The notes under the pieces: model-generated
Told to the model about the DNA's origin: nothing
Seen by the model: the letters and a program-made list of their open reading frames with translations, nothing else
The model's database searches: none
Position numbers and translations under genes: made by a program
Source of the DNA: Pleurodeles waltl
Lineage: Eukaryota > Chordata > Amphibia > Caudata > Salamandridae
Length of the DNA stretch: 64,000 nucleotides
Direction: 5' to 3'
Assembly (NCBI RefSeq): GCF_031143425.1
Contig: NC_090447.1
Location: forward strand, 852,098,760 to 852,162,759
Shown: piece by piece, positions 35,500-47,332 of the stretch
Layout of the letters: the number at the start of each line of letters is the position of its first letter
Position numbering within the stretch: position 1 is the first letter of the stretch

Positions 35500-38400
35500 C
35501 CTTTTCAATTTTGAAAAGTGCCCTAGGTGGCACTTCTACTTTCAATAGCGCTCCTCGTACTGGTTCTGGTTCCCAGGGGTCCTCCAATTCGGATTGGTTG
35601 CCCTCCACCCTTTTGCATGGGTGTCCCCATTGACCCCTGCAAGTTGGTGGTTCTGTGCAAACACCTGGATGTCTGTCCTTATGCTCATGGAACATCAACA
35701 GGGATGTGCACAAGTTTGCCTCTGCTGATCTTTTAATATTTTTGAAATGTTACGAAGTAATTACCCTTCAGGAAACCTGGGCTGAGCACAGGTGTCCGTT
35801 GCCAGAGTATTCAGAAATATGGAAACCTGCCCATAGAACGAGCAAGAATGGCCGTGCCAAGGGAGGATTGGCCACCTATGTAACTGTTAAATTAAATGGG
35901 AGTATTTTGCCACAGGTTTGGGATGATAACTGGGTCCAGGGGATTGTCATCAAGAATGGCACTGCGTAGCAAACCCTCATAGTAATTAATGTCTACATTG
36001 CTCCCGGAACAAAGGAAAAAAGGGGCAGGTTGTCTCGACTGATGCAGATTGTGGACGACTTAGTTGGGGAATACCCATGTGCCAATTACCTGATAGCTGG
36101 TTATTTTAATACAAATCTGTTTCAGGATACAAAGGAGGCTCTTGAGGGTCCTGATCTCTGTAATCACCAGTTAATTCCCAAACAATTGAGGCCTCAGGGT
36201 TGTCTGCATTGCCTGTTGGGAGAGTACTTAGTAATGCACCTTAACAGCATGGGCTTTAAAGTTTTGAATGGCCGTTTATGTGATGATGCCCCCCCGGTGG
36301 ACAAGATCAGATGGTTGATCCCACTCTTATTTAGATTATACCATTTGCAATATTGAACTGTTTCCTTTCATTTAAAGGTTTCTGATTTCTTCCCGGTGTG
36401 AGAGTGATCATTGTCCACAAATTGTATCCATCAAATCTAGATTTCCTATACACAATGTCATGCGGGCAGTGGGAGGCGGTGTCTGCTCTGAGTCACTAAA
36501 GCATTAAAAAAAGGAATCCTTCTATTGGCGGCATAGTATTGATGGAACGTATTAACTTTTTTGATTCTGAGGGATCGGGTTGTGTGTCCCAAATTAAGTT
36601 ACAGGTTAAACTTTCTTGCCTTTTATGGTCAAGGTTTCATCAACCAGTGTGAAACTGCACCTCATCCTGGTCTTTTGTCATCTCCTGGGAAACCAGGAAT
36701 CTAAAGAAAGTGTGCAACAGATTTGCAAGGGCAATTAGAAAAAGCCCTGATTCTGAGTGTTTATTTACTAAATACAAACAACTGAGGAAAGATTATAGGA
36801 AGGGTGTTTACGATGACCATCAGACCTATCTTAATCAGTTTTGGGTTAAACCTTTAAGTGCAAGTAAAGATCCAAATTCTACGAAATGTTGGTCCCTTAT
36901 CAACAATCTGAATAGCAACTAAAGGGGCACTGGTGCTGTCAATATTTCAGAAGGAGTTTGGACATCTTATTGACTACCCACTTCTCTGCCAGCGGGCAGG
37001 ATGGGAAACTGCTGGATGAGGGGGCTTATAGCTCTACTCCTGCTTTGTTAAAAACATGTCCCTTATTTACAGGGTCTTCAATGCCCTCGCAGGGAGTGAA
37101 GTCCTTTCAACTACGTCTCCCTCATATCATCTCGAGGGCTAAGCAATTTGGAGCCCCCGGTCTCAACGGCCTCCCACAGGCACTGTTCAAACAGAATCCT
37201 CTCTTTTGGGCCAACCATTTTGCCCATCTGTTTGAGTACTGCCTCTTGACTTCAACAATGCCTGAGTCCTGGCTTGGTGCCATCCTTCATCCTCTATTTA
37301 AAAGTGGTTCAAGGTCAGACACCGCCAATTTTAGGATGATAGCCCTGCTGGATAACGAGGTCAAGTTCTATGCTAGCTTTTTGCTGCAAGAACTTTGTGC
37401 CTGGGCTGAATCAAAGGCTTTAATTCCCATTGTCCAAACAGGGTTTTCTGCTGGCACAGTCACCTTGACTAATTTATTAGCACCGTCTATTCTGATTGAC
37501 AGGGCGATTCTGTCATCTGATTTGATGTTGAATTGTTGTTTCGTGGATTTTAAGGCGGCATTCGATCGGATACCCCAGAGTGCCCTGTGGGCTAAAATAC
37601 AAAACTGGGGCATCCATCCAGTACTCCTGGGTGCTATCATAGAAATCCACACAAATACCTGGGTCCGTATTAAGCTTGGGGATGGGTGCTCCCTTTCTAG
37701 GAAAATTCCCACCACCTGCGGTGTGAAACAGGGCTGTGTGCTTACTCCCCTTCTTTTGAATCTGTTCATCTCAGACATGTCAACGTCTCTTGATGTTGTC
37801 AATTCTCATCCCCCCAAGATTGGCGGCTTTAGGCTCAGTCATCTGCTTTATGCTGATGACCTTGCATTGTTTAGTTACACTAAGATTGGCCTTCAACTGC
37901 TGCTTAACCAACTTGCATCTTATACTTCCATTAATTAATTGGAAGTTAATTAGCTTAAAACAAAAGTGGTCTCCTTTGGAAGGAAAAAACATTCGGGCTT
38001 TAGTTGGAATTATAAAAGCTGTAAACTTGTTTCCGACCAGTCTTACAAATAATTAGGGGTATACTTCGATTCCAGGGGCAGTTTTTTAAACATAAGAAGG
38101 AAATTGAACTTAAAGCTGTGGCACTGCAGGTAGCCTTCTCTAAATTATCACAAGTTTTAAAGAGGCTGACCCTCCTTCCCCTAATGGAAGTTATGAGAGC
38201 AAAGATTATCCCTTCACTGGCCTACGGTCAATAAATTTTGTTGGGCAAAGGCTCTTGCCTATTAAATAGGCTGGTTAATAAAATCTACAAGAGAGTCTTT
38301 CATGTCCCGCGCCTTGCTTCACCCGCGGAGGTACGGTTGGAATTTGGGCTTCCGGATTCGGTGGCAGTTGGTGCTGGTGCTTTTTTGAAGCTTTGTCATA

Positions 38401-39240
38401 AGCTGCGTCAGGCCATGGATGGTCACTTAGAGGCAGTCTTGTGGCAAGAAATTAGTGATTCGAAATCGAAGGGTACTTATTCTCATTTTTTGGTTGAATG
38501 CAAACGGCGACTAGGTGCTGGCGATCTTTGGGCAAGTAATCCCCCCATTCTCTGTTTAAACTAGATGTAAAAAGGTTTATTCAACTGTATCCATATCCCT
38601 CAGACAGTTCCCTCCTTGTTCAACGAAGCATGCCTAGGCAGTAATTGAATCTTTTAAGCTAGGTACGTCTTCTAGCTTTTTTTCCTGCACCTATGGGTTT
38701 TGGTTGAAAAATACCTTTATGGCCTTAAGGATGGGCAATTGCTTTTTTTAAAACATCTAACCTAATAGCAGCTATCTCCCGGGGAATGTGTGACATGCAG
38801 AGGCTGCAGCAATGTGGACAAAACTATTGATCATGTGGTTTGTCTGTGCCCAGCTTTACTAAAGGAGAGCAGATTTCTGCTTCAGAGCAAATGGAACAAA
38901 CTGGAAAATCTCTCCTGTCGACAGGCTATCATCCAGTGTTTGGACACAGCCAACCCAATGCTAAATGTGTTATTGATTAAACTCATTAAAATTGCACAAT
39001 CTAAATTCAGTGGCACTGCGAGCAATGGATAAAGCATAATCAGAAAGTTGGAGAGAAGGAATGTCCGTAATTAGAAACTTCTAAACTACTGCAAGAAAAA
39101 ACTGAAGACGTAAAAGAATGTGTGCCACTGCCTCCCAGTTTCTTCCTCTCCCTTTTACTGATGTTAAATTATTAAGTGGATTTTATGTGGGTAATATTAG
39201 GATAGTAAAATAAAACAAATCTTAAAAAATCATACACAAA
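35500..39240 (+). pseudogene. APE-type non-LTR retrotransposon (LINE), decayed ORF2
   Basis: Plus-strand order: an AP-endonuclease start LCSWNINRDVHKFASADLL (35680), VITLQETWAEHRCPLPEY (35757), GRAKGGLATYV (35850), VINVYIAPGTKEK (35980), LIAGYFNTN (36080), LNGRLCDDAPP (36260) and SDHCPQIVSI (36405). Then comes the reverse transcriptase, with FGAPGLNGLPQALFKQNP (37148), a VDFKAAFDRIPQ box (37545), GVKQGCVLTPLL (37720) and LLYADDLALFS (37842), the YADD being the active site. A C-terminal Cys/His box CRGCSN...TIDHVVCLCP lies near 38795. The longest intact piece is 326 residues (36958-37938). Many stops and frameshifts elsewhere. The clade (CR1, I or Jockey group) is undetermined; it differs from the L1-type and L2/CR1-type copies in this window. 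Confidence 0.85.
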
Positions 39241-39395
39241 TATACATTTATTTAGGTAAAAGTTTAGGTTAGTACATGTGTAGCCTCAGTTTATGTTGTC
39301 CTACTCATGTGTTGTCACTTAAGGGTGGTGTGAGGACAATGTTTTGATTGTGGCATTACATGTGTAAGATTAGTTTAGAATAGAATAGATAGTTG

Positions 39396-40071
39396 TAGGT
39401 GTTAGTCAAGTTAAGTTTTTATTTATATTCATTCGGTCTAAACATTTAGACCATTAAAATTCAAGAATAACAGTCTTACATGATGAATTTGAGCCATTAA
39501 AATTCATAATAACAATCATGCATAGTACTGATAAAACCCAATAGCCAGCAATCAAATAAATATTGATGGTGCATTCCTTAAAACTAAGGCTATGATCATA
39601 GTTAAAATACAATAAAAGAGACATACAATAAGATAAGAAGAACTTAAATAAAAAGCTTGGGTCCATCATACAAATATATACAGCTAGTGTCTTCCATGGA
39701 ACTTTACTCAGTATCTTGGCCGGTTTATAAACTAATGAGGTTCTTGTCATATGTAAAGTGTTTTATCAAGTATCGTGGCGATTTTGGGTGGAAGTTCATC
39801 TCTATAAACTTAAAGGGTCTCAACTGCTCATTAGGAGACCGCAAGCTCCTGATGAAATTCCTAAAAAGACCACGTAAGGGTTGAATAAAATTCACAACAA
39901 TAACAGAATACATGACGCATCTAAAATTTAAAAGCAGGAAAAAATATGTCTTATTAAGGTCTCCTTCTGTAGACAGGAGAGGTGCCTAACCGACTCGGGG
40001 ACCCTTGGCTGAGATATACCTACGACGGATGGACCAGGCTTCGGATAAATAGGTGTTAGTCAAGTTAAGTT
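39396..40071 (-). mobile_element. 632-bp retro-insertion with 22-bp target duplication
   Basis: The 22-base sequence beginning taggtgttag occurs exactly at 39396-39417 and 40050-40071, bracketing 39418-40049. Read on the minus strand, the inserted DNA ends in an A-rich tail (gaatataaataaaaa), the pattern left by LINE-driven target-primed integration. Just before the tail is a compact hairpin, ggtctaaa/tttagacc. The other end begins tttatccgaagcctggtccatc, with no tRNA A and B box that I can defend. Two minus-strand frames of 98 and 62 residues have no known motif. It may be a SINE, a 5'-truncated LINE or a processed transcript. Perfect duplications mean it is young. Confidence 0.8.
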
Positions 40072-40549
40072 AGTTTAGGTTAGTTTAGTGTAGGGTAGTG
40101 TATAGGATAGGTTATGATATGATGTTTTAATATGTTTTAATAAATCCTGTTAGTATTAGACAATTATTTCTCTCTGTTGATTGAATGTCTGGGTGTTCTC
40201 ATCTGTGCACTGGCCAAGTAGGAGGAATGGCTTAGGATATGCTTTCTGTCTTTATTTCCATAGATGACTATGTGCATCCCCTATGACCAAGGAGCTGTCA
40301 GATTGGCTGCTAAATGACACCAGCTAGTCTAAACATTTGTCATCCACAGTTCCAGCCATTCATGTGTGTGTATGTATACGGTATCTTGAACAGGCAAGTA
40401 TGGAACTTCAACGGTCATTTCTGGGGTCTGGCAGTATTATTGTTGGAAGGTGTGGCACATATGACATTAGCCATATTTGGGTCCGTATCCTGCCACACTG
40501 ACAGCTGCCCATCACAGATTAGAATCTCCCCTTCTGAACTACACATATT

Positions 40550-41117
40550 GGGGGTCATTCAGACCAAGGTACCGCCAACAAATGACCGCACCGCGGTCAA
40601 AAGACCGCGCCGGCCATTCAAACATTTCCGCTGGGCCGGCGGGCGCTCTCCAAAAGAGCGCCCGCCGGCCCAGCGGAAATGCCCCTGCAACGTGGACGCT
40701 GGCTCAGAATTGAGCCGGCGTAGTTGCAGGGGTGCGACGGGTGCAGACACTGAAATACTTTGTGGGGCCCTCTTACGGGGGCCGCTGCAGTGCCCATGCC
40801 ATTGGCATGGGCACTGCAGGGGCCCCCAGGGCCCCCGCGGCACCCCCTACCGCCATCCTGTTCATGGCGGGTTTCCCGCCATGAACAGGATGGCGGTAGG
40901 GGGTGTCTGAATCCCCATGGCGGCGGAGCGTGCTCCGCCGCCATGGAGGATTCAATGGGGCAGCGGTAAACCGGCGGGAGACCGCCGGTTTACCCTTTCT
41001 GACCGCGGCTGAACCGCCGCGGTCAGAATGCCCTTGGGAGCACCGCCAGCCTGTTGGCGGTGCTCCCGTGGTCGGTGACCCTGGCGGTCACCGGCCGCCA
41101 GGGTCAGAATGACCCCC
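40550..41117. mobile_element. GC-rich Harbinger-type short element, family D copy 2
   Basis: Ends gggggtcattcagacc and ggtcagaatgaccccc are inverted repeats, flanked by att on both sides (40547-40549 and 41118-41120). Interior palindromes match the copy at 27205-27764, including the ctgggccggcgggcgctctcc and ccgccatcctgttc arms, though an additional block near 40780-40830 (gtgcccatgccattggcatgggcac) is specific to this copy. About 568 bp, no coding capacity. Confidence 0.8.
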
Positions 41118-41120
41118 ATT

Positions 41121-41689
41121 GTTTGTACTGGTGCTCTCATCTGGCTAAATTACCATACACTTGGTTCAGACTCATACATGCCATATGTCAATTTCCATGG
41201 ATATCTGTTCAATACATCATTTTAAGACTCTGTAAGTTGGTTGTAGCCCACAACACCATCATTCACCTTTTTCATGTTAGGATCCTAGTGTGTAGGTTTG
41301 TGTCTCACAGTAATGCACCCGTGTAATTATGCTCTGTTCTCATTGACATAGCTTCACACATTGCATACATTTAGCTGCGTTGATGGATCACAGAAAACAT
41401 TTAAAAGCTACATGTGAACAAGGTGAAATATTTACGGGTGCAAGTGTATTTTCCAATGCCATACAATATCCACTTCACAGATCCCATGAGAGTTTCTGAG
41501 CCATTTGTTGTACAATCACCAGGGGTGAGGGGCATGTCATGAAACATAGTTAGAAAAATTGTGGATTAGTGAGGAGGTGTCAAAATTGCCAATAGGTAAT
41601 ATTTGATACAATGCAGTACATAGCAGACAAGTCAACAGTGGTTGAGTAAAGAGGGCACATTGCCTGCTGTCACAACATTGGCATGATCT
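41121..41689. other. No recognisable gene
   Basis: AT-rich sequence between a short element and a Myb-type exon. Nothing assignable. Confidence 0.4.
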
Positions 41690-42530
41690 TAAGCACAGAT
41701 CTAAGGAGATGCTGTCCAGGTGGAAAAGACTGGTGCTACCGGGTGGTTTTCATTATGAATGTTGCTCCTTCCAAATCTCCATCCTCTGATGTGTGTGGTG
41801 CCTCCTGTGCCATGGGTGCTGTTGTTGAGATTGAGGGGGCCACACACACATATCAGGGGATAGAGATGTGAAGTCAAAGGTCCCAGGTGCTGCCATTTGT
41901 GGGAATACATAAGGCATCACTGCAGTAAGGAGGAACTGCTGAATAATCAACACCGCAGCAACAACACATCGATAGGTAGCCATGTTTTCCCTGAGGGAGG
42001 CCAATTCCCACTGTATGGACTCCCTTGTATTCTCTATACCGCCCAGCCTGTTTTCCATCATGCTGCTGGCTCTTTTGGGAGGGCAATTGTTGAAGCCCCT
42101 GCCTCATGACAGCAGCTATGTTGGCCAGGGACTGCTGGACTCCATGTAACGGGGAGTGGGTGCCTCTGATGGTAGCTGCGTTGTCCTTAATTGGATTGAG
42201 GCACCACTGCACTCCCTCTAGTCTGCTCGCCATGGTCTTCATCCCCACCCACACCAGCTTGACCAGCTCCTGCTGGACTCCTACCACTGTCCTCTGGGTG
42301 ATGTCTGGGTCCTCGGAGTCCAGGGCTGTGTCAGAACTGGCTGGTGCTGTGTGTTGGCAGCTGGGTGGTTCATGTGGACACCCAGCAATGCTGTGTGTCC
42401 TTCCTGTGACTGGTGGTGTCTGGAGGGAGCCTACAACATCCTGGAATTGATGGTCGGCAACAAGTCATCCATCTCATCTGTAAAGTCCAGGACAGGCAGG
42501 TCGGCAGGAGGTAAGGCATCATCCTCTGCA
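41690..42530 (-). pseudogene. Last exon of a Harbinger Myb-like partner protein
   Basis: On the minus strand a tgtcattgcag acceptor (about 42522) is followed by EDDALPPADLPVLDFTDEMD (about 42515-42455), an acidic and proline stretch. Further on come VQQELVKLVWVGMKTMASRL (42275), VQQSLANIAAVMRQGLQQLP (42130) and, near the end, WPPQSQQQHPWHRRHHTH in another frame. This matches the C-terminal helical part of the partner protein at 51267-51992 in layout (helix with repeated VQQ/LA-I, then a Gln/His/Pro tail). The SANT domain exon is not found upstream (higher coordinates), where the 10-kb Harbinger begins at 43193. Several frameshifts. Confidence 0.6.
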
Positions 42531-43189
42531 ATGACATAGCGATATGTCAATCTTTGTGGTGGCTGTTGATATGGCACATCATTTACTTGCTAATGGAGAC
42601 TCAGTGACATGTTACAGATCCCAGGTTGTTGTTGTATAATAAGTGTAGCATTGTGCATTACACATAGGGCAACCTTACACAGTAGTTTGTGCTTTGATCC
42701 CACCCCACCAACTTCCTTGCAGGATCCTTGTCGCTGCACTGACACCATGGTGGCACGTTATTTGCCTTCCTATTCACCATGGTGGACTTTGCCACAGTAG
42801 TGTAATGTGTGCTGCCACTCTTTTGGTGCCATAATGCATTGGCACCATGAATTATGTCATTAGTGCAGCATATCACAGGTAGGTCCGTTACAAACAATGT
42901 TTGTGTTACATTCACATCTGTCTGTAGCAGGCAATACACATGTGCTAATTGGAAGGGACAGTGCAACTATTATCAATTGTGTGCCCTATTAGTTTGTCCC
43001 TCCCTACATTTGAGACATTTCCTTGCATACAACATATTTGCCACAGGCAGATGTTGGTGGAAAGATGTAGAATGTGGATCAATGCATGCATTTTGAGACT
43101 TTGTTGATGTGGCACAAGGGGAATGTGCAGCTTGGATCCACATGGGCAACTATTTGTAGGATGATACATTTGCATTACGGGCTAATGAC
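42531..43189. other. No recognisable gene
   Basis: No coding region with a known motif. It contains ccaccatggtggcac-type small palindromes near 42747-42783 but no bounded element. Confidence 0.4.
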
Positions 43190-43192
43190 TTT

Positions 43193-43600
43193 GGCCCTCA
43201 TTACAACCCTGGTGTCGGTGATAAAGCGATGGCAATACCGCCAACAGGCGAGCGGTAAAAAAATGGAATTATGACCACGGCGGAAACCGCTCAGACAGAC
43301 AGCCACTTTAACACACCGACCGCCACGGCAGTAGCAACAAGCACCACAGCGGTAACCGCCAACAGCCAGGCGGAAGACAATGTTCTGCCCACTGTATTAA
43401 GACAGGCCTATGCTCCACCTTTTCCAGGGCAGTAACAACGTCAACAAAAGCACGGCGGAAACAGAACACAGATGTCAAAGGACTCACCTCTGGAGACTCA
43501 GGGAACAACCACCACGCCATGGAGCCCGAGTAGCACATTTTCCCCATGCTTGTATGCCTCTTCCTGCATTACAAAAATCAACGCCGGTGAAGACGACCAC
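43193..43600. promoter_or_regulatory. Left subterminal region rich in accgcc/ggcggt
   Basis: Several copies of accgcc, ggcggt and ggcgga occur between 43230 and 43470 (for example ataccgcca, cggcggaaaccgc, gaccgccacggc, gcggtaaccgcca). The same hexamers recur in the right subterminal region and between the divergent genes at 49310-49350. Binding sites for the transposase or a Myb-like partner are a reasonable inference, not shown. Confidence 0.4.
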
Positions 43601-44052
43601 GGCGAGTACTGCTGCCTAGCACACAAGGGAGGAGGGAGGAAAAAGAGAGTGACACACACATACGCAACACGCAAAACCCCCACCCCTAACACCATACACA
43701 CAACCAGATGCAATAACATTACATATCCACCCCATACCCTTCAGGAATGAAGCAAAGACAAAAGGAATTGATTAAAGTGAGTGTAATAAGATAAAATAGT
43801 ATAAATACGTGCTTCAAAATCAAAAAGTATATACATATTTACAAATGGAGGGACACTTCCCAGTCCTCAATGTCCGTGGGCCACAGGGCCACTACACATA
43901 GGCCAAGGCCCCACCTCACTCCTGCAACAACACGGAGAGAACACTGTAGGGGCATCAGGTCAAAAATACACAGGCACCTCAGGGGTACGGGGAATGGGGG
44001 GGCACCTCAGCCGGAAGGTGGTACAACACCACTGGTCCTGGAGGGGGCTACA

Positions 44053-44665
44053 TGCCCACTGCTTGGTCCTGGGGAGTGCAAGGCCACAGTCTCTCTAGTG
44101 GGTGGTTTGCCCACTGCTTGGTCCTGGGGAGTGCAAGTCCATACTCTCTCTAGTGGTTGGTTTGCCCAATGCTTGGACCTGGGGAGTGCAAGGCCACTGT
44201 CTCTCTAGTGGATGGTTCTGGAGGGGGCCTTGTGCCCAGTGTGCTTCATCCTGGCAAGGATGGGGTGAGTGGACGACTTCTTCCAGTGGTTCTGGAGGGG
44301 GCATTGTGTCCAGGGTGCTTCATCCTGGCAAGGATGGGGTGAGTGGATGGCTTCTTCCACTGGTTCTGGAGGGGGCCTTGTGCTCAGTGTGTTTCATCCT
44401 GGCAAGGATGGGGTGAGTGGATGGCTTCTTCCACTGGTTCTGGAGGAGGCCTTGTGTCCAGTGTGCTTCATCCTGGCAAGGATGGGGTGAGTCCACTGGT
44501 TCTGGAGGGGGCCTTGTGCCCAGTGTGCTTCATCCTGGCAAGGATGGGGTGAGTGGATGGCCTCTCCCACTGTTTCTGAAGGGGACCTTGTGCCCAGTGT
44601 GCTTCATCCTGGCAAGGATTAGGTGAGTGGATGGCTTCTTCCACTGTTTCTGGAGGGGGCATTGT
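44053..44665. repeat. Tandem repeats: 55-bp x3 then 74-bp x6
   Basis: A 55-bp unit (ctggggagtgcaag at 44071, 44126 and 44181 spacing) is followed by a 74-bp unit marked by ggcaagga at 44253, 44327, 44401, 44475, 44537 and 44611. The fifth interval is 62 because of a 12-bp loss. In the second transposon copy the 55-bp unit occurs twice and the 74-bp unit about once (60650-60890). Neither 55 nor 74 is a multiple of three, so this is not a repeated protein region. Confidence 0.85.
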
Positions 44666-44829
44666 GCCCTGTGATGCAGATCTTGGGGAGTGCAAGGTCA
44701 CAGTCTCTCACCTGGGTGTCACATCTACAGGATTTGCAGGGTCCAGGATGCACTACAGCCCATGGAGGCAGGACTACACACTGCCCGCCGGCAGTTATGG
44801 CTGTTCAGTGGTGGCAGGGCTGGTGTTGG

Positions 44830-45300
44830 GGCTGGCTGTGGTTGGGGGAGGCTCCAGCCCTTCCCCTGCAGCCTCGGACGGCTGCCCACTCGGGCTGCTG
44901 CTGCTGGAAGTGGTGCTGATGGTGGTGCTGATGGCGGTGCAGGCAGTGGTGCCCTTCCCCTGCAGCCTCGGACGGCTGCCCACTGGGGCTGCTGCTGCTG
45001 GCAGTGGTGCTGCTGACAGTGCTAGTGACGGTGCAGGCAGTGGTTGGGGGAGGCTCCAGCCCTTCCCCTGCAGCCTCGGACGGCTGCCCACTGGGGCTGC
45101 TGCTGCTGGCAGTGGTGCTGCTGGCGGTGCTGCTGGCAGAGCAGGCAGTGGTTGGGGGAGGCTCCAGCCCTTCCCCTGCAGCCTCGGACGGCTGCCCACT
45201 GGGGCTGCTGCTGCTGGCAGTGGTGCTGCTGGCGGTGCTGCTGGCAGAGCAGGCAGTGGTGGGGGGAGGCTCCAGCCCTACCCCAGCAGCCTCAGACGGC
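44830..45300 (-). repeat. 108-bp tandem repeat, coding-type
   Basis: The unit marked by gttgggggaggctccagccc starts near 44841, 45043, 45151 and 45259, with a partial unit near 44945; the last spacings are 108 bp. On the minus strand each unit reads GLEPPPTTA or similar followed by Ser/Thr/Ala-rich sequence and PSGQPSEAAGE. Since 108 is a multiple of three, repeats preserve frame. The second transposon copy keeps the same motifs (GLEPPPT, SEAAGD) in 3 diverged units. It is probably the Ser/Pro-rich tail of Myb-like protein 1. The plus-strand 304-residue frame here is its mirror and not a gene. Confidence 0.7.
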
Positions 45301-45999
45301 TAAAACACTGTGGTTGGTGGTGGGGGCTCAGAATCAGTACCAGCACCAGGCCTCCTGTCCTTCCGGCCTGCTGCTGCAAGCCCCTTGCCCTTCCCTTTGG
45401 CAGCTGGTTGTGCCTCCTTGCCCTTTCCTTTGGCAGCTGGTGGTGCCTCCTTGCCCTTCCCTTTGTCAGCTGGTGCCGGCACACTGCAACATCAGGACAG
45501 TGCGCACTCTACAGGCGACATAATGCAAAAAGCCAATCCTTATGAAATGTGATAAGTCATGCATTATGTGTTAATGCAGTATGTTAACCTTTTGCATTGC
45601 AGAGATTCATATTGAAACATCATTAATGCTGTTTGCAATGTATTGTTCATTTTCAAGACTTTGCTGCAGGATTACATGGTGTGGTTAGGGTGTGGTCCCT
45701 ATTCTAAGCCTTTCTAGAATCCTTTCCTGCAGCCTGGCTGGGTGTGGCATGTGGGCGGGGCCTGGGTCTAATTAAGGGACCCAGCCCAGCCCCACGTGCT
45801 CACTATTCAGAGGTCCCGGTGCAGAGCAGCAGCATTTTCCTGAGTTCCTGTTCCAGAGACCTATCTAGGATTTCCAGGCCCTGTCCTCATTTTCCTTGGT
45901 GATCTTCAAGCAGGGCGGTAAGGCGGAGGTCGGGTTAGGCCCCCAACTCCGTTTTCAGAAATACTCTAGTTTTGGGCCTTTTGGTTAAATCGCGTGTGC

Positions 46000-46560
46000 G
46001 TTGTTTTTTCTTGGCATTTAACTCTTGCAGTTCAGATCGGCAGTGTATATTGGTATTTAAACCTTGATGGTTGAATCAGCAGCAGTGGGCATGATTCATT
46101 CTTGGCAATTAACCCTTGCAGCTCAGCTCGGCAGAGTGCTCGGTCGTATCTTGGCATTTAAACCTTGATGGTTGAATCGGCAGCAGTGTGCATGATGCAT
46201 TCTTGGCAATTAACCCTTGCAGCTCAAATCGGCAGAGTGCGCAATCGTATCTTGCCGTTTAAACCTTGATGGTTGAATTGGTAGTAGTGTGCGCGTTTCA
46301 TTCTTGGCAATTAACCCTTGCAGCTTAGATCAGCAGAGTGCGCAATCGTATCTTGGCATTTAAACCTTGAAAGTTGAATCGGCAGCAGTGTGCGTGATTC
46401 ATTCTTGGCAATTAAACCTTGCAGCTCAGATCAGCAGAGTGCGCAATCGTATCTTGGCATTTAAACCTTGATGGTTGAATCAGTAGCAGAGTGCGTGATT
46501 CATTCTTGGCATTTAACCCTTGTGTTTCAGATCGGCAGAGTGCGCGATCATTTCTAGGCA
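46000..46560. repeat. 101-bp tandem repeat made of two related halves
   Basis: The marker cttggcaatt recurs at 46101, 46202, 46303 and 46404, spacing exactly 101 bp, with a further diverged unit at 46505 and one before 46101. Each unit is itself two similar halves of about 50 bp, one with cttggcaattaacccttgcag and one with cttggcatttaaaccttgatgg (20-base cores differ at several places). Confidence 0.85.
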
Positions 46561-46633
46561 TTGAACTCTTGAAACACAGTTTGTTTTTAAAGTGTATAAT
46601 AATTTCTAAGCAATTGAATCTTGAAAGACAAGA

Positions 46634-46900
46634 CAGAGTTTTAATCAATATTCAGAGTATACTTGAAACCTAAATCAAACAGAGTGTTAGTCAATGTTCA
46701 GAGTATTATTGAAACCCAGACTCAACAGAGTGTTATTCAATGTTCAGAGTATTCTTGAAACCTAGATTAAACAGAGTCTTAGTCAATGTTCAGATTATTA
46801 TTGAAACCTAGATTCAACAGAGTGTTATTCAATGTTCATAGTATTCTTGAAACCCAGATCCAACAGAGTGTTATTCAATGTTCAGAGCAGAAGATGTTAT
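46634..46900. repeat. 46-bp tandem repeat, six units
   Basis: The marker cagag followed by tgttattcaatgttcagag occurs at 46634, 46680, 46726, 46772, 46818 and 46864, a constant spacing of 46 bp. Units differ by a few substitutions. Non-coding; probably part of the LTR-like insertion. Confidence 0.9.
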
Positions 46901-47332
46901 TCTTAAAACGCTCCTATGAAAGTTTGCATGATCCTTCTTTATTTTCCAGGTACCCAGAGCTAATAAGGTCATGATATAGGAAACTCTTGATCAGTCATGT
47001 TATCAGTATATAAATATTTGGAACAAAGTTTATGAAAGTCAATGTGAATAATCTTGCTATTGTGTTCTTAACGTTTGAGTCCACAGGTCTCCTTCCCCGC
47101 TGTTCCCAACCTAAAACCCCATCCCCCACTTGGCCATTCTTTACCTCTGTGCTATAATAGCTAGTAGAGTTTGGAGCTGCCAAGAGGTGGACATATTGGG
47201 AACAGGCGCAAACCCTGAGGATCCGGACTCCCTGGCACACACTTTCAGTGCTGATGCCTGGTTCCCTGGAGCATCTCCCACCTGCAGTAGCTGTCGACAC
47301 TACTGTGGCCGTGGGCTGGGTGGCTGAGGTGC

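Larger units (their letters stand above)
45485..47233. mobile_element. 1.75-kb insertion, LTR-like, in the Harbinger copy
   Basis: The second transposon copy reads straight through this point (about 61556), so these 1749 bp are foreign. They are bracketed by ggcacac at 45478-45484 and 47234-47240. The insert begins TG but does not end in CA, so LTR identity is uncertain. It contains a GC box (gggcgggg, 45754) and taattaag shortly before ccacgtgctcactattcagag, which looks like a promoter. It also contains two families of tandem repeats (46000-46560 and 46634-46900). No coding region. It interrupts the tail of Myb-like protein 1. Confidence 0.6.

Noticed and set aside
39960..40049. A possible tRNA-derived head at the end of the 632-bp insertion
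   Set aside because: I could not find convincing A and B boxes or a cloverleaf, so no tRNA or SINE class is claimed.
44210..44665. Regular 74-bp repeats that might suggest a CRISPR array
   Set aside because: The whole unit is repeated with no unique spacers, and the context is a eukaryotic transposon.
44631..45545. A 304-residue plus-strand open frame rich in Gly, Ala, Leu and Ser
   Set aside because: It is the mirror of a tandemly repeated, GC-rich stretch whose minus strand reads as the Ser/Pro tail of the transposon's Myb-like protein. It has no domain and no counterpart in copy 2.
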